The position numbers and the translations under genes are program-made. Shown here one piece after another: positions 1 to 4,954 of a DNA stretch of 7,663 nt. Source of the DNA: Caryophanales bacterium UBA1737 (GTDB lineage Bacteria; Bacillota_I; Bacilli_A; ML615J-28; CAG-313); assembly GCA_002315915.1 (NCBI GenBank), contig DCIB01000018.1:1-7663 (forward strand), written 5' to 3'. Positions within the stretch are counted from its first letter, which is position 1, and every line of letters starts with the position of its first letter. A model generated the notes under the pieces. That model worked only from the letters and a program-made list of their open reading frames with translations, made no database searches and was not told where the DNA came from.

Positions 1-84
1 ACTAAGAAAGCTGAAGAAGCTCCAGCTGAAGAAGCACCAAAAGCAAAGAAAACCACTAAAAAAGCAGCTGCTAAAGCTGAATAA
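1..84 (+). CDS. rpsB: 30S ribosomal protein S2, C-terminal end (partial)
   Basis: This is the last 27 codons of an open frame running in from the left edge and ending in TAA at 82-84. The encoded tail is almost entirely Ala, Lys, Glu, Pro and Thr, including two tandem AEEAP units followed by a Lys/Ala-rich stretch. No conserved core of S2 is visible. The assignment rests on position: rpsB lies directly upstream of tsf in most bacteria, and the gap to tsf is only 22 bases. S2 proteins of low-GC Firmicutes and Mollicutes relatives often carry such charged, low-complexity C-terminal extensions. S2 is a small-subunit protein needed for S1 binding and translation initiation in many bacteria. The tail is probably disordered. 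Identity is inferred from context, not from motifs. Confidence 0.75.
   Translation, partial: TKKAEEAPAEEAPKAKKTTKKAAAKAE
10..39 (+). repeat. 15-bp tandem duplication in the rpsB tail
   Basis: Two adjacent 15-base units, 10-24 and 25-39, differ at one base (GCTGAAGAAGCTCCA and GCTGAAGAAGCACCA). They are in frame and encode AEEAP twice. This suggests the charged tail grew by slippage or in-frame duplication. Confidence 0.8.
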
Positions 85-106
85 TTTTGAAAGAGAGATT
101 TAATAA

Positions 107-1003
107 ATGATTAATGCTGCTCAAGTAAAAGAATTAAGAGAAAAAACTGGCGCAGGAATGATGGACTGCAAAAAAGCTCTTGTTGAATGTAACGGAGATA
201 TTACTGCAGCTGTTGACTGGCTAAGAGAAAAAGGTATTGCAAAAGCTGAAAAGAAAGCATCACGTATTGCTGCTGAAGGATTATGTGATGTAGCATTCAA
301 TGGCAATGTTGCATACTTATTTGAATTAAATTCTGAAACAGACTTTGTTGCTAAAAATGAAAAATTTTTAGATTTAATGAAAAAAATTGCTGATATATGC
401 GTAAGTGTTGATGCAAAATGTGAAAAATGTGTATTAGAAGCTCAATATGAAGGAGCAACTGGTGCTGATTTAATTGTTGCAGCAACAGCTGTTATTGGTG
501 AAAAAATTAGTCTTCGTCGTGTTACACGTTTAGAAAAAGCTGATGATGAAGTATTTGGATTATATAAACATAATGGTGGAAAGATTGTTGTAGTATCTGT
601 TATTAAAGGATCTGCTGCAAATCTTGCTAAAGATGTATGTATGCATGTTGCAATGTATTCACCACGTTATTTAGATGAATCTGTAATTAATCCAGAAGAC
701 TTAGCTCATGAAGCAGAAATGATTAAAAATGAAATTGCTAATGATCCAGCAAATGCTTCTAAACCTGAAGCTATCATTGAAAAAATGACTATGGGTAAAC
801 TTGCAAAATTCAAAAAAGAAATTTGTTTAGTTGATCAAGCATTTGTTAAAGATCCTTCAATTTCTGTAAGTCAATATTTAAAGCAAAACGGTTCAAGTGC
901 TGTAGCTTACGTTCGTTATGAAGTAGGCGAAGGTATGGAAAAACGTAATGATGACTTTGCTTCTGAAGTTGCTGCTCAAACACAAGCTGCTTTAAATAAA
1001 TAA
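107..1003 (+). CDS. tsf: Elongation factor Ts
   Basis: EF-Ts is the guanine-nucleotide exchange factor that releases GDP from EF-Tu in the cytoplasm. The 298-residue product is full length for the family (about 280-300). The N-terminal UBA-like domain carries the first signature at about residues 10-25 (LREKTGAGMMDCKKAL). The second signature is at 73-84 (ELNSETDFVAKN), with the TDFVAKN motif that contacts EF-Tu. Later landmarks are the MHVAMYSPRYL segment near 179-189 and the C-terminal CLVDQAFVKD segment at 240-249. The ATG at 107 is preceded by a purine-rich GAAAGAGAG about 9 bases upstream, a modest Shine-Dalgarno. The gene is co-directional with rpsB (22-base gap) and pyrH (20-base gap), matching the conserved rpsB-tsf-pyrH-frr cluster. 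Eight cysteines are present, three of them close together (98, 105, 108); I attach no function to them. Confidence 0.97.
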   Translation: MINAAQVKELREKTGAGMMDCKKALVECNGDITAAVDWLREKGIAKAEKKASRIAAEGLCDVAFNGNVAYLFELNSETDFVAKNEKFLDLMKKIADICVSVDAKCEKCVLEAQYEGATGADLIVAATAVIGEKISLRRVTRLEKADDEVFGLYKHNGGKIVVVSVIKGSAANLAKDVCMHVAMYSPRYLDESVINPEDLAHEAEMIKNEIANDPANASKPEAIIEKMTMGKLAKFKKEICLVDQAFVKDPSISVSQYLKQNGSSAVAYVRYEVGEGMEKRNDDFASEVAAQTQAALNK

Positions 1004-1023
1004 TTTTGGAGAATTTATATAAA

Positions 1024-1725
1024 ATGGATCGTGTTATCTTAAAACTTTCTGGACAAGCTTTGTCTAATAATAATGGAATTTTAGATCATGAAAAATTAGC
1101 ATTTGTTGCAAAACAAGTAAAAGAATTATATGATACTGGTTATGAAATTGGTATTGTTAATGGTGCTGGTAATATATGGAGAGGAAGAGATGCATCTTTT
1201 AACCATATGGATAGAGTAATCGCCGATGAAATAGGAATGCTTGGTACTGTTATTAATTCATTTGCATTAGCAGATGTATTTAATGAATTTAATATTCCAA
1301 ATAAAGTTTTAAGTGCAGTTCCTGTACCAACATTTACAAATACCTATACAATAGATGATGCATTAAAAGCATTTGAAGAAAAAAAGGTTATTATATTTGC
1401 TGGTGGAACTGGTAAACCATATTGCTCAACTGATTCATGTGCATCATTACGTGCAAAAGAATTAAATATTAAAACCATTCTTATGGCTAAAAATGGCACA
1501 GATGGTGTATATGATTCTGACCCACGTAAGAATCCTAACGCAAAACGTTATTCTAAATTAACATATAATGATTTAATTAAGAATAATTTAGAAGTAATGG
1601 ATTTAGGTGCAGCAGAAGTATTTTCTAAAGAAAACGTTAAATGTATTGTCTTTGATATGAATGTTGAAGGTAATATTGTTAAAGTTTTAAAAGATAATAC
1701 TATAGGAACAGTTGTTTCTAATTAA
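1024..1725 (+). CDS. pyrH: Uridylate (UMP) kinase
   Basis: The bacterial hexameric UMP kinase phosphorylates UMP to UDP with ATP, the committed step to UTP/CTP pools; it belongs to the amino-acid-kinase fold. The 233-residue product shows the N-terminal KLSGQAL motif (7-13), the GAGNIWRG glycine-rich loop (47-54), DEIGMLGTVIN (68-78), the GTGKPYCSTDS substrate/ATP region (128-138) and KNGTDGVYDSDPRKNP near 156-171. Start choice: an upstream in-frame TTG at 1006 lies inside the Shine-Dalgarno (GGAGAA, 1008-1013). The ATG at 1024 sits 10 bases after it and gives the usual N-terminus just before the first beta strand, so the ATG is preferred. The family usually has GGGN in the first loop; here it is GAGN, a conservative change. 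The gene is transcribed with tsf and frr. Confidence 0.97.
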   Translation: MDRVILKLSGQALSNNNGILDHEKLAFVAKQVKELYDTGYEIGIVNGAGNIWRGRDASFNHMDRVIADEIGMLGTVINSFALADVFNEFNIPNKVLSAVPVPTFTNTYTIDDALKAFEEKKVIIFAGGTGKPYCSTDSCASLRAKELNIKTILMAKNGTDGVYDSDPRKNPNAKRYSKLTYNDLIKNNLEVMDLGAAEVFSKENVKCIVFDMNVEGNIVKVLKDNTIGTVVSN

Positions 1726-1742
1726 TAAAAAGGAGTTTAATT

Positions 1743-2300
1743 ATGCCTGATACAATATTAATTAATGCTGAAGAAAAAATGTTAAAATCTATTGAATCAT
1801 TAAAAAGAGAATTTATTAACATCCGTACTGGTAAAGCTAATCCTGCCGTTTTAAATAATGTAATGGTAGATTATTATGGACAAGCAACACCTATTCCACA
1901 TGTTGGAAGTGTTTCAGCTCCAGATCCTCAATGTTTAGTTATTAAACCTTGGGATAAATCTTTAATAAAAGAAATAGTAAAAGCAATTCAATCTACAGAT
2001 CTTGGATTAAATCCACAAGCTGAAGCTGATATTGTAAGAATACCTATCGCTCCATTAACAGAAGATGTTAGACGTGATCTTTGTAAACATGCAAAAAAAG
2101 TTGCAGAAGATAATAAAGTAGCAATTAGAAATATCCGTAGAGATGCTAATGATGCTTTAAAGAAATTAGAAAATGATTCATTAATTAGCGAAGATGAATT
2201 AAAAATCTATAATGATGAAGTTCAATCTTTAACTGATAAGTATATTGATGAAATTGATAACTTAACTAAAGCTAAAGAACAAGACATTATGAATATCTAA
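1743..2300 (+). CDS. frr: Ribosome recycling factor
   Basis: RRF acts with EF-G to split post-termination ribosomes into subunits. The 185-residue product has the normal length (185 in E. coli). It shows the family landmarks: the N-terminal helix with RTGKANP (28-34), the YYGQATPI turn (44-51) entering domain II, the KPWDKSL segment (68-74), LGLNPQ (87-92), and VAIRNIRRDAND (126-137). In that last segment Arg132 corresponds to the functionally important arginine of E. coli RRF. A strong AAGGAG (1730-1735) lies 7 bases before the ATG. It follows pyrH by 17 bases as the last gene of the operon, and a hairpin terminator begins within 10 bases of its stop. In Bacillus relatives frr is usually followed by uppS/cdsA; here the next gene is convergent, so that linkage is lost. 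Confidence 0.98.
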   Translation: MPDTILINAEEKMLKSIESLKREFINIRTGKANPAVLNNVMVDYYGQATPIPHVGSVSAPDPQCLVIKPWDKSLIKEIVKAIQSTDLGLNPQAEADIVRIPIAPLTEDVRRDLCKHAKKVAEDNKVAIRNIRRDANDALKKLENDSLISEDELKIYNDEVQSLTDKYIDEIDNLTKAKEQDIMNI

Positions 2301-2305
2301 TAAAT

Positions 2306-2346
2306 AGAAATTGAGTTAAAGTCATAAGACTTTAACTCAATTTTTC
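2306..2346. terminator. Bidirectional rho-independent terminator between frr and the phosphatase gene
   Basis: A perfect 14-bp inverted repeat (2310-2323 and 2328-2341) with a 4-base ATAA loop is followed on the plus strand by a T-rich tract from 2341 (TTTTTCTTTTT). The stem can extend by a few A-U pairs outward. On the minus strand the same stem is followed by a weaker T-rich stretch (TTTCTATTTATTA), so it can also end the convergent gene. The last codons and stop of that minus-strand gene (2332-2334) lie inside the 3' arm. Confidence 0.92.
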
Positions 2347-2925
2347 TTTTTCAAATATTTTATATGATTCAACATCTAAATCATCAAAATAAACATAATT
2401 GGGCATACAATTAGGAATAAAAGTATTAAATTTAACTTTTTTTGATACAGTTGTTAAGAATCCTTTTATTGCATGAGAATGAGCAACTATTAATATAGAT
2501 TTCCCCATATTATTTTTAACTATATTCAAAATAGTTTTAGTCATTCTTTCTTGTAACATAGTATCAGTTTCATAATCTTCAATATCTTTTAATAATATTT
2601 TTTTAACTAATCCATTAGTAAATGCTTTAGCAAAACCCATTCCTTCAATTTTACCAAAGTTTCTTTCTATTAGATTATTATCAATAATAATATCATTATT
2701 AAAATTTAAATAGGATTTAATAATATTAGCGGTATCTATTGCTCTATCAAGAGGAGAAGAAAATATACAATCACATTTATAATTGATTGATTTTAAATAC
2801 TTACCACACTCATGAGCTTGTGTAATACCTGTTTCATTTAATGGAACATTAGTTATTCCTTGGACAATTAGATTTTTATTCCAATCTGTTTGTCCATGTC
2901 TAATAAAGCATACTTGTGTTTTCAT
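2332..2925 (-). CDS. Histidine phosphatase family protein (phosphoglycerate mutase-like)
   Basis: This 197-residue protein belongs to the branch-1 histidine phosphatase superfamily, which uses a phospho-histidine intermediate. Visible catalytic elements are the RHG motif at 9-11 (His10, in CFIRHGQTDWN), the SSPLDRAIDTA segment with Arg61 (57-67), the acid/phosphate-pocket segment LIERNFGKIEG (85-95, Glu87) and the second catalytic histidine at 149 in VAHSHAIKG. It is too short and divergent to be called the glycolytic dPGM with confidence. CobC-like, broad-specificity phosphatase or sugar-phosphate phosphatase roles are all possible, and no substrate can be read from the sequence. The start is fixed by the RHG motif being only 9 residues in. 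No Shine-Dalgarno precedes the ATG, and an extended -10 sits so close that transcription should begin at the start codon. Confidence 0.93.
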   Translation of the reverse strand: MKTQVCFIRHGQTDWNKNLIVQGITNVPLNETGITQAHECGKYLKSINYKCDCIFSSPLDRAIDTANIIKSYLNFNNDIIIDNNLIERNFGKIEGMGFAKAFTNGLVKKILLKDIEDYETDTMLQERMTKTILNIVKNNMGKSILIVAHSHAIKGFLTTVSKKVKFNTFIPNCMPNYVYFDDLDVESYKIFEKEKLS

Positions 2926-2931
2926 AATATG

Positions 2932-2959
2932 ATTATAACAAAAATAATCAAATTATGAA
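2932..2959 (-). promoter_or_regulatory. Promoter of the histidine phosphatase gene, predicted leaderless
   Basis: Read on the minus strand, a perfect extended -10 (TGTTATAAT) occupies 2940 down to 2932. A TTCATA -35-like hexamer (4 of 6 matches) lies at 2959-2954 with a 16-base spacer. Standard spacing puts +1 at 2925, which is the A of the ATG start codon. The bases between the -10 and ATG contain no Shine-Dalgarno. Confidence 0.75.
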
Positions 2960-2966
2960 TATTCTA

Positions 2967-2975
2967 TGATATAAT
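2967..2975 (+). promoter_or_regulatory. Extended -10 promoter of dnaD-nth
   Basis: TGATATAAT is a perfect extended -10 element. The -35 region 17 bases upstream (2947-2952, ATCAAA) is poor, as is common when a TGN extension is present. The predicted start is near 2982, giving a leader of about 20 bases that contains GAGG (2990-2993), 8 bases before the dnaD ATG. It is divergent from the phosphatase promoter, with the two -10 elements about 30 bases apart. Confidence 0.78.
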
Positions 2976-3001
2976 ATTAATACTTATTTGAGGTTAATTA
3001 T

Positions 3002-3622
3002 ATGAATAATTATTCTAAATTAATAAAATCTAAAACTTTATCATTTAGTGAAAGTTTAATTAAGAATTATCATTTAATGGGATTAAATGAAATAGAATGT
3101 GTAATTTTAATTAAATTATCATTTTTAATAGATAATAAATATTCTATTATAGATATTAAAAATCTATCTAATAATACATCTCTTACAGAAAATAAATTAT
3201 CTACTCTTATTATGTCTTTAGTAGAAAGAGGTTTTATTGAATTAAAGATGGCTAATAATAGAGAAGAATTCTCTATAGATAAAACTATTGATAAATTAGG
3301 TAAGATTTTAGAATCAAATAGTGATGACTCTAATATAGATACTATTAAATGTTCTAAAGTTGATGAAGTTACAACATATTTCGAACAGTTATTTAATAAA
3401 CCTTGTATGCCAAGTGATTTACTTACTATTAATACATGGATAACTGATGATATAAGTATTGATTTAATGAAAGATGCTATTAAACAATCAGCTATTCAAA
3501 AGAAGTTTAATATTAGATATGCTGATGCAATAATTAAATCTAAAAAACCAAGAAAAGAAATTGAATCATCTTATGAAGATGACGAAATAGCAAAAATATT
3601 AAATAGTACTTATGTTAAATAA
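3002..3622 (+). CDS. dnaD: DnaD-family replication protein
   Basis: DnaD is a primosomal/replication-initiation protein of low-GC Gram-positives that remodels DNA and helps load the replicative helicase with DnaB and DnaI. The 206-residue product (B. subtilis DnaD is about 232) has an N-terminal winged-helix part (about 1-105; YHLMGLNEIECVILIKL is typical of the family) and a C-terminal DnaD/DnaB_2 domain (about 120-181) with YFEQLFNKP, INTWI and NIRYADAI segments. The YxxxIxxxW ssDNA-binding motif of this domain is present as Tyr173 and Ile177, but the Trp position is Lys181. The C-terminal tail is short and charged. It lies immediately upstream of nth, as in Bacillus, which strongly supports the call. 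It has its own extended -10 promoter and a GAGG Shine-Dalgarno. Confidence 0.9.
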   Translation: MNNYSKLIKSKTLSFSESLIKNYHLMGLNEIECVILIKLSFLIDNKYSIIDIKNLSNNTSLTENKLSTLIMSLVERGFIELKMANNREEFSIDKTIDKLGKILESNSDDSNIDTIKCSKVDEVTTYFEQLFNKPCMPSDLLTINTWITDDISIDLMKDAIKQSAIQKKFNIRYADAIIKSKKPRKEIESSYEDDEIAKILNSTYVK

Positions 3623-4241
3623 TAAAGATTTTAACTATTTTATTGATAGTTTAAATAAAATGTATCCTGATGCAGATTGTGAACTAAATTATAATAGTGT
3701 ATTTCAATTATTAATTGCTGTAGTTCTTAGTGCACAAACAACTGATATACAAGTAAATAAAGTAACTAATAATTTATTTAAAAAATATCCTGATGCATTT
3801 GCTTTAGCAAATGCTAGTTATTCAGATGTTATTTCAATTATACATTCTATTGGTTTATATAATGCAAAAGCTAAAAATATTATAAATTTATCTAAATATT
3901 TAAAAGATAATTATAATGGAGAAGTACCATCTACATTTGAAGAATTAACAAGTCTTCCAGGAGTTGGAAGAAAAACAGCAAATGTAGTTTTAATGATGGA
4001 ATTTAATACTCCAAGAATGCCAGTAGATACTCATGTGGAACGCGTATCAAAAAGAATTGGTATAGTTGATAAGAATTCGACTACTTTAGATGTAGAAAAT
4101 GAATTAGTAAAAAGACTTGATCCAAAAGATTTAAGAAAAGTGCACCACTTATTAATTCATTTTGGAAGATACTTTTGTAAGTCAAAATCTCCAAATTGTA
4201 TTGAATGCCCATTTAAATCTATATGTAATAAAGAGGACTAA
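3612..4241 (+). CDS. nth: Endonuclease III (DNA glycosylase/AP lyase)
   Basis: Nth removes oxidised pyrimidines from DNA and cleaves the abasic site by beta-elimination in base-excision repair. The 209-residue product is full length (E. coli 211). The helix-hairpin-helix LPGVGRKTANVV at 115-126 contains the catalytic Lys121, and VDTHVERVSKRIG (138-150) contains the catalytic Asp139. The C-terminus holds the [4Fe-4S] ligand set Cys189-x6-Cys196-x2-Cys199-x5-Cys205, all four intact. AQTTD at 41-45 is the usual N-terminal landmark. The ATG lies 11 bases inside the end of dnaD in another frame, and no Shine-Dalgarno is visible before it, so translation is probably coupled to dnaD. The stop codon lies within the terminator stem. 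Confidence 0.97.
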   Translation: MLNNKDFNYFIDSLNKMYPDADCELNYNSVFQLLIAVVLSAQTTDIQVNKVTNNLFKKYPDAFALANASYSDVISIIHSIGLYNAKAKNIINLSKYLKDNYNGEVPSTFEELTSLPGVGRKTANVVLMMEFNTPRMPVDTHVERVSKRIGIVDKNSTTLDVENELVKRLDPKDLRKVHHLLIHFGRYFCKSKSPNCIECPFKSICNKED

Positions 4242-4276
4242 ATTTTATAAAATTTAGTCCTCTTATTTTATTTTTG
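4231..4276. terminator. Bidirectional terminator between nth and hicB (perfect palindrome)
   Basis: Positions 4231-4264 form a perfect 34-base inverted repeat: 15-bp arms at 4231-4245 and 4250-4264 around a TATA loop. On the plus strand it is followed by an ATTTTATTTTT tract. On the minus strand it is followed by a shorter CTCTTTATTA tract downstream of the hicB stop. The nth stop codon (4239-4241) is inside the 5' arm. It probably serves both convergent transcripts. Confidence 0.92.
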
Positions 4277-4624
4277 TAAGTTCATATTCTTTGATAATAA
4301 ATATATACAATATTGGTTCATACTGATACCTTCATTTTTAGCTTGTTCAGCAAGTGTTTTATGTAATGTTTTAGGCATTCTTAATTTAAATTGACCTGAA
4401 AAATTTTCTGTACTTGGTTCTGCTATTTCATAGTTATCTTTAATAGCAGCTTCTAACCAGACTTTTTTAGCATCAATTAAATTATTTAATATATCATTAA
4501 AATTATCAGCATATGTAATACATCCTGGTAAATCAGGATAGGATGCTATATAACCACCTTCATTTTTATCTTCAATAATTTCAAATTTATATGGTAAATT
4601 CATATAATAATTAATTGTTTTCAT
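4268..4624 (-). CDS. hicB: HicB-family antitoxin
   Basis: HicB neutralises the HicA mRNA interferase by direct binding and represses its own operon through a DNA-binding domain. The 118-residue protein has the N-terminal partial RNase H-like HicB fold (about 12-70; GGYIASYPDLPGCITYADNF is the recognisable core). Its C-terminal ribbon-helix-helix-type segment is at about 75-113 (FKLRMPKTLHKTLAEQAKNEGISMNQYCIYLLS). The RHH part is the likely operator-binding module. An excellent Shine-Dalgarno, AAGGAGAT (4640-4633), lies inside the 3' end of hicA, 8 bases before the ATG, which supports Met1 over the Met at residue 8. It overlaps hicA by 14 bases. Order is toxin then antitoxin, as in classical hicAB. 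Confidence 0.93.
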   Translation of the reverse strand: MKTINYYMNLPYKFEIIEDKNEGGYIASYPDLPGCITYADNFNDILNNLIDAKKVWLEAAIKDNYEIAEPSTENFSGQFKLRMPKTLHKTLAEQAKNEGISMNQYCIYLLSKNMNLQK

Positions 4625-4865
4625 TGTTTAATATCTCCTTTTCCACTATTTCTTTTATCTTTTTAACATAAATAATTTTAATTGGATTATGTTTTGGAAT
4701 TGTGATAGGATTACAGTTTGGTTTTCTAAAAGTATAGTGACTGCTTCCACCATTTGGTTTATCCATTGAATATCCAATTCGTTCAAGAACTTTTTTAAGT
4801 TCATCAAAACGCAAATCTTTTGAAAGATTTTGCAATTTAAATAATAGTTTTTCCCAGATTGACAT
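4611..4865 (-). CDS. hicA: HicA-family toxin (mRNA interferase)
   Basis: HicA toxins have a dsRNA-binding-domain-like fold and cleave mRNA (and tmRNA in E. coli), stopping growth when HicB is lost. The 84-residue product contains the family core from about residue 20: RFDELKKVLERIGY, then GGSSHYTFRKPN (39-50) with the expected catalytic histidine at 43, then ITIPKHNPIKIIYVKKI. Nothing in the core looks broken, so the toxin is probably active. Compared with the minimal HicA of about 60 residues, this one carries about 19 extra N-terminal residues (SIWEKLLFKLQNLSKDL), a form I recall from Firmicutes homologues. AAGGGGAA (4878-4871) precedes the ATG by 5-7 bases. The gene is read from a consensus promoter covered by a palindrome and precedes hicB. 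Confidence 0.9.
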   Translation of the reverse strand: MSIWEKLLFKLQNLSKDLRFDELKKVLERIGYSMDKPNGGSSHYTFRKPNCNPITIPKHNPIKIIYVKKIKEIVEKEILNNENN

Positions 4866-4885
4866 TTAAATTCCCCTTTTAATAT

Positions 4886-4915
4886 ATTATACTTGACATC
4901 GTATATGATGTCAAG
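4886..4915 (-). promoter_or_regulatory. hicAB promoter with overlapping palindromic operator
   Basis: On the minus strand this is a fully consensus sigma-A promoter: TTGACA at 4914-4909, a 17-base spacer, and TATAAT at 4891-4886. The predicted start is near 4879, giving a leader of about 14 bases. A 24-bp inverted repeat at 4892-4915 (9-bp arms CTTGACATC and GATGTCAAG, with a TATA centre and one mismatched pair) includes the -35 hexamer and all of the spacer and abuts the -10. This geometry is what an RHH repressor such as HicB would use to block RNA polymerase. Binding by HicB is an inference. Confidence 0.88.
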
Positions 4916-4923
4916 AGTGAATC

Positions 4924-4954
4924 AAAAAAAGAATAGAAATTTATTCTATTCTTT
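4924..4954 (-). terminator. rqcH rho-independent terminator
   Basis: On the minus strand an 11-bp perfect stem (arms 4954-4944 and 4938-4928, AAAGAATAGAA pairing with TTCTATTCTTT), a 5-base loop and a run of seven T (4930-4924, shared with the stem end) follow the rqcH coding sequence. The rqcH stop codon TAG (4948-4946) is inside the first arm. It ends only 9 bases from the hic operator, so it separates rqcH transcription from hicAB. Confidence 0.88.

Noticed and set aside
121..306. 61-codon open frame on the minus strand inside tsf
   Set aside because: It lies wholly within a conserved EF-Ts coding region, shows no family motif and is best explained as an antisense shadow.
1006..1023. Six-codon upstream extension of pyrH from a TTG start
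   Set aside because: The TTG overlaps the GGAGAA Shine-Dalgarno itself; the ATG at 1024 is correctly spaced from it and matches the family N-terminus.
4880..4889. TAATATATTA palindrome over the hic -10 as a second operator
   Set aside because: Only A and T, 10 bp, and expected often in this composition; it is largely the -10 itself.
4893..4921. Possible plus-strand promoter from the other arm of the hic palindrome (TTGACA at 4893-4898)
   Set aside because: The position 17 bases downstream reads AGTGAA, with no -10 match, and no plus-strand gene follows; the hexamer is just the mirror of the real -35.
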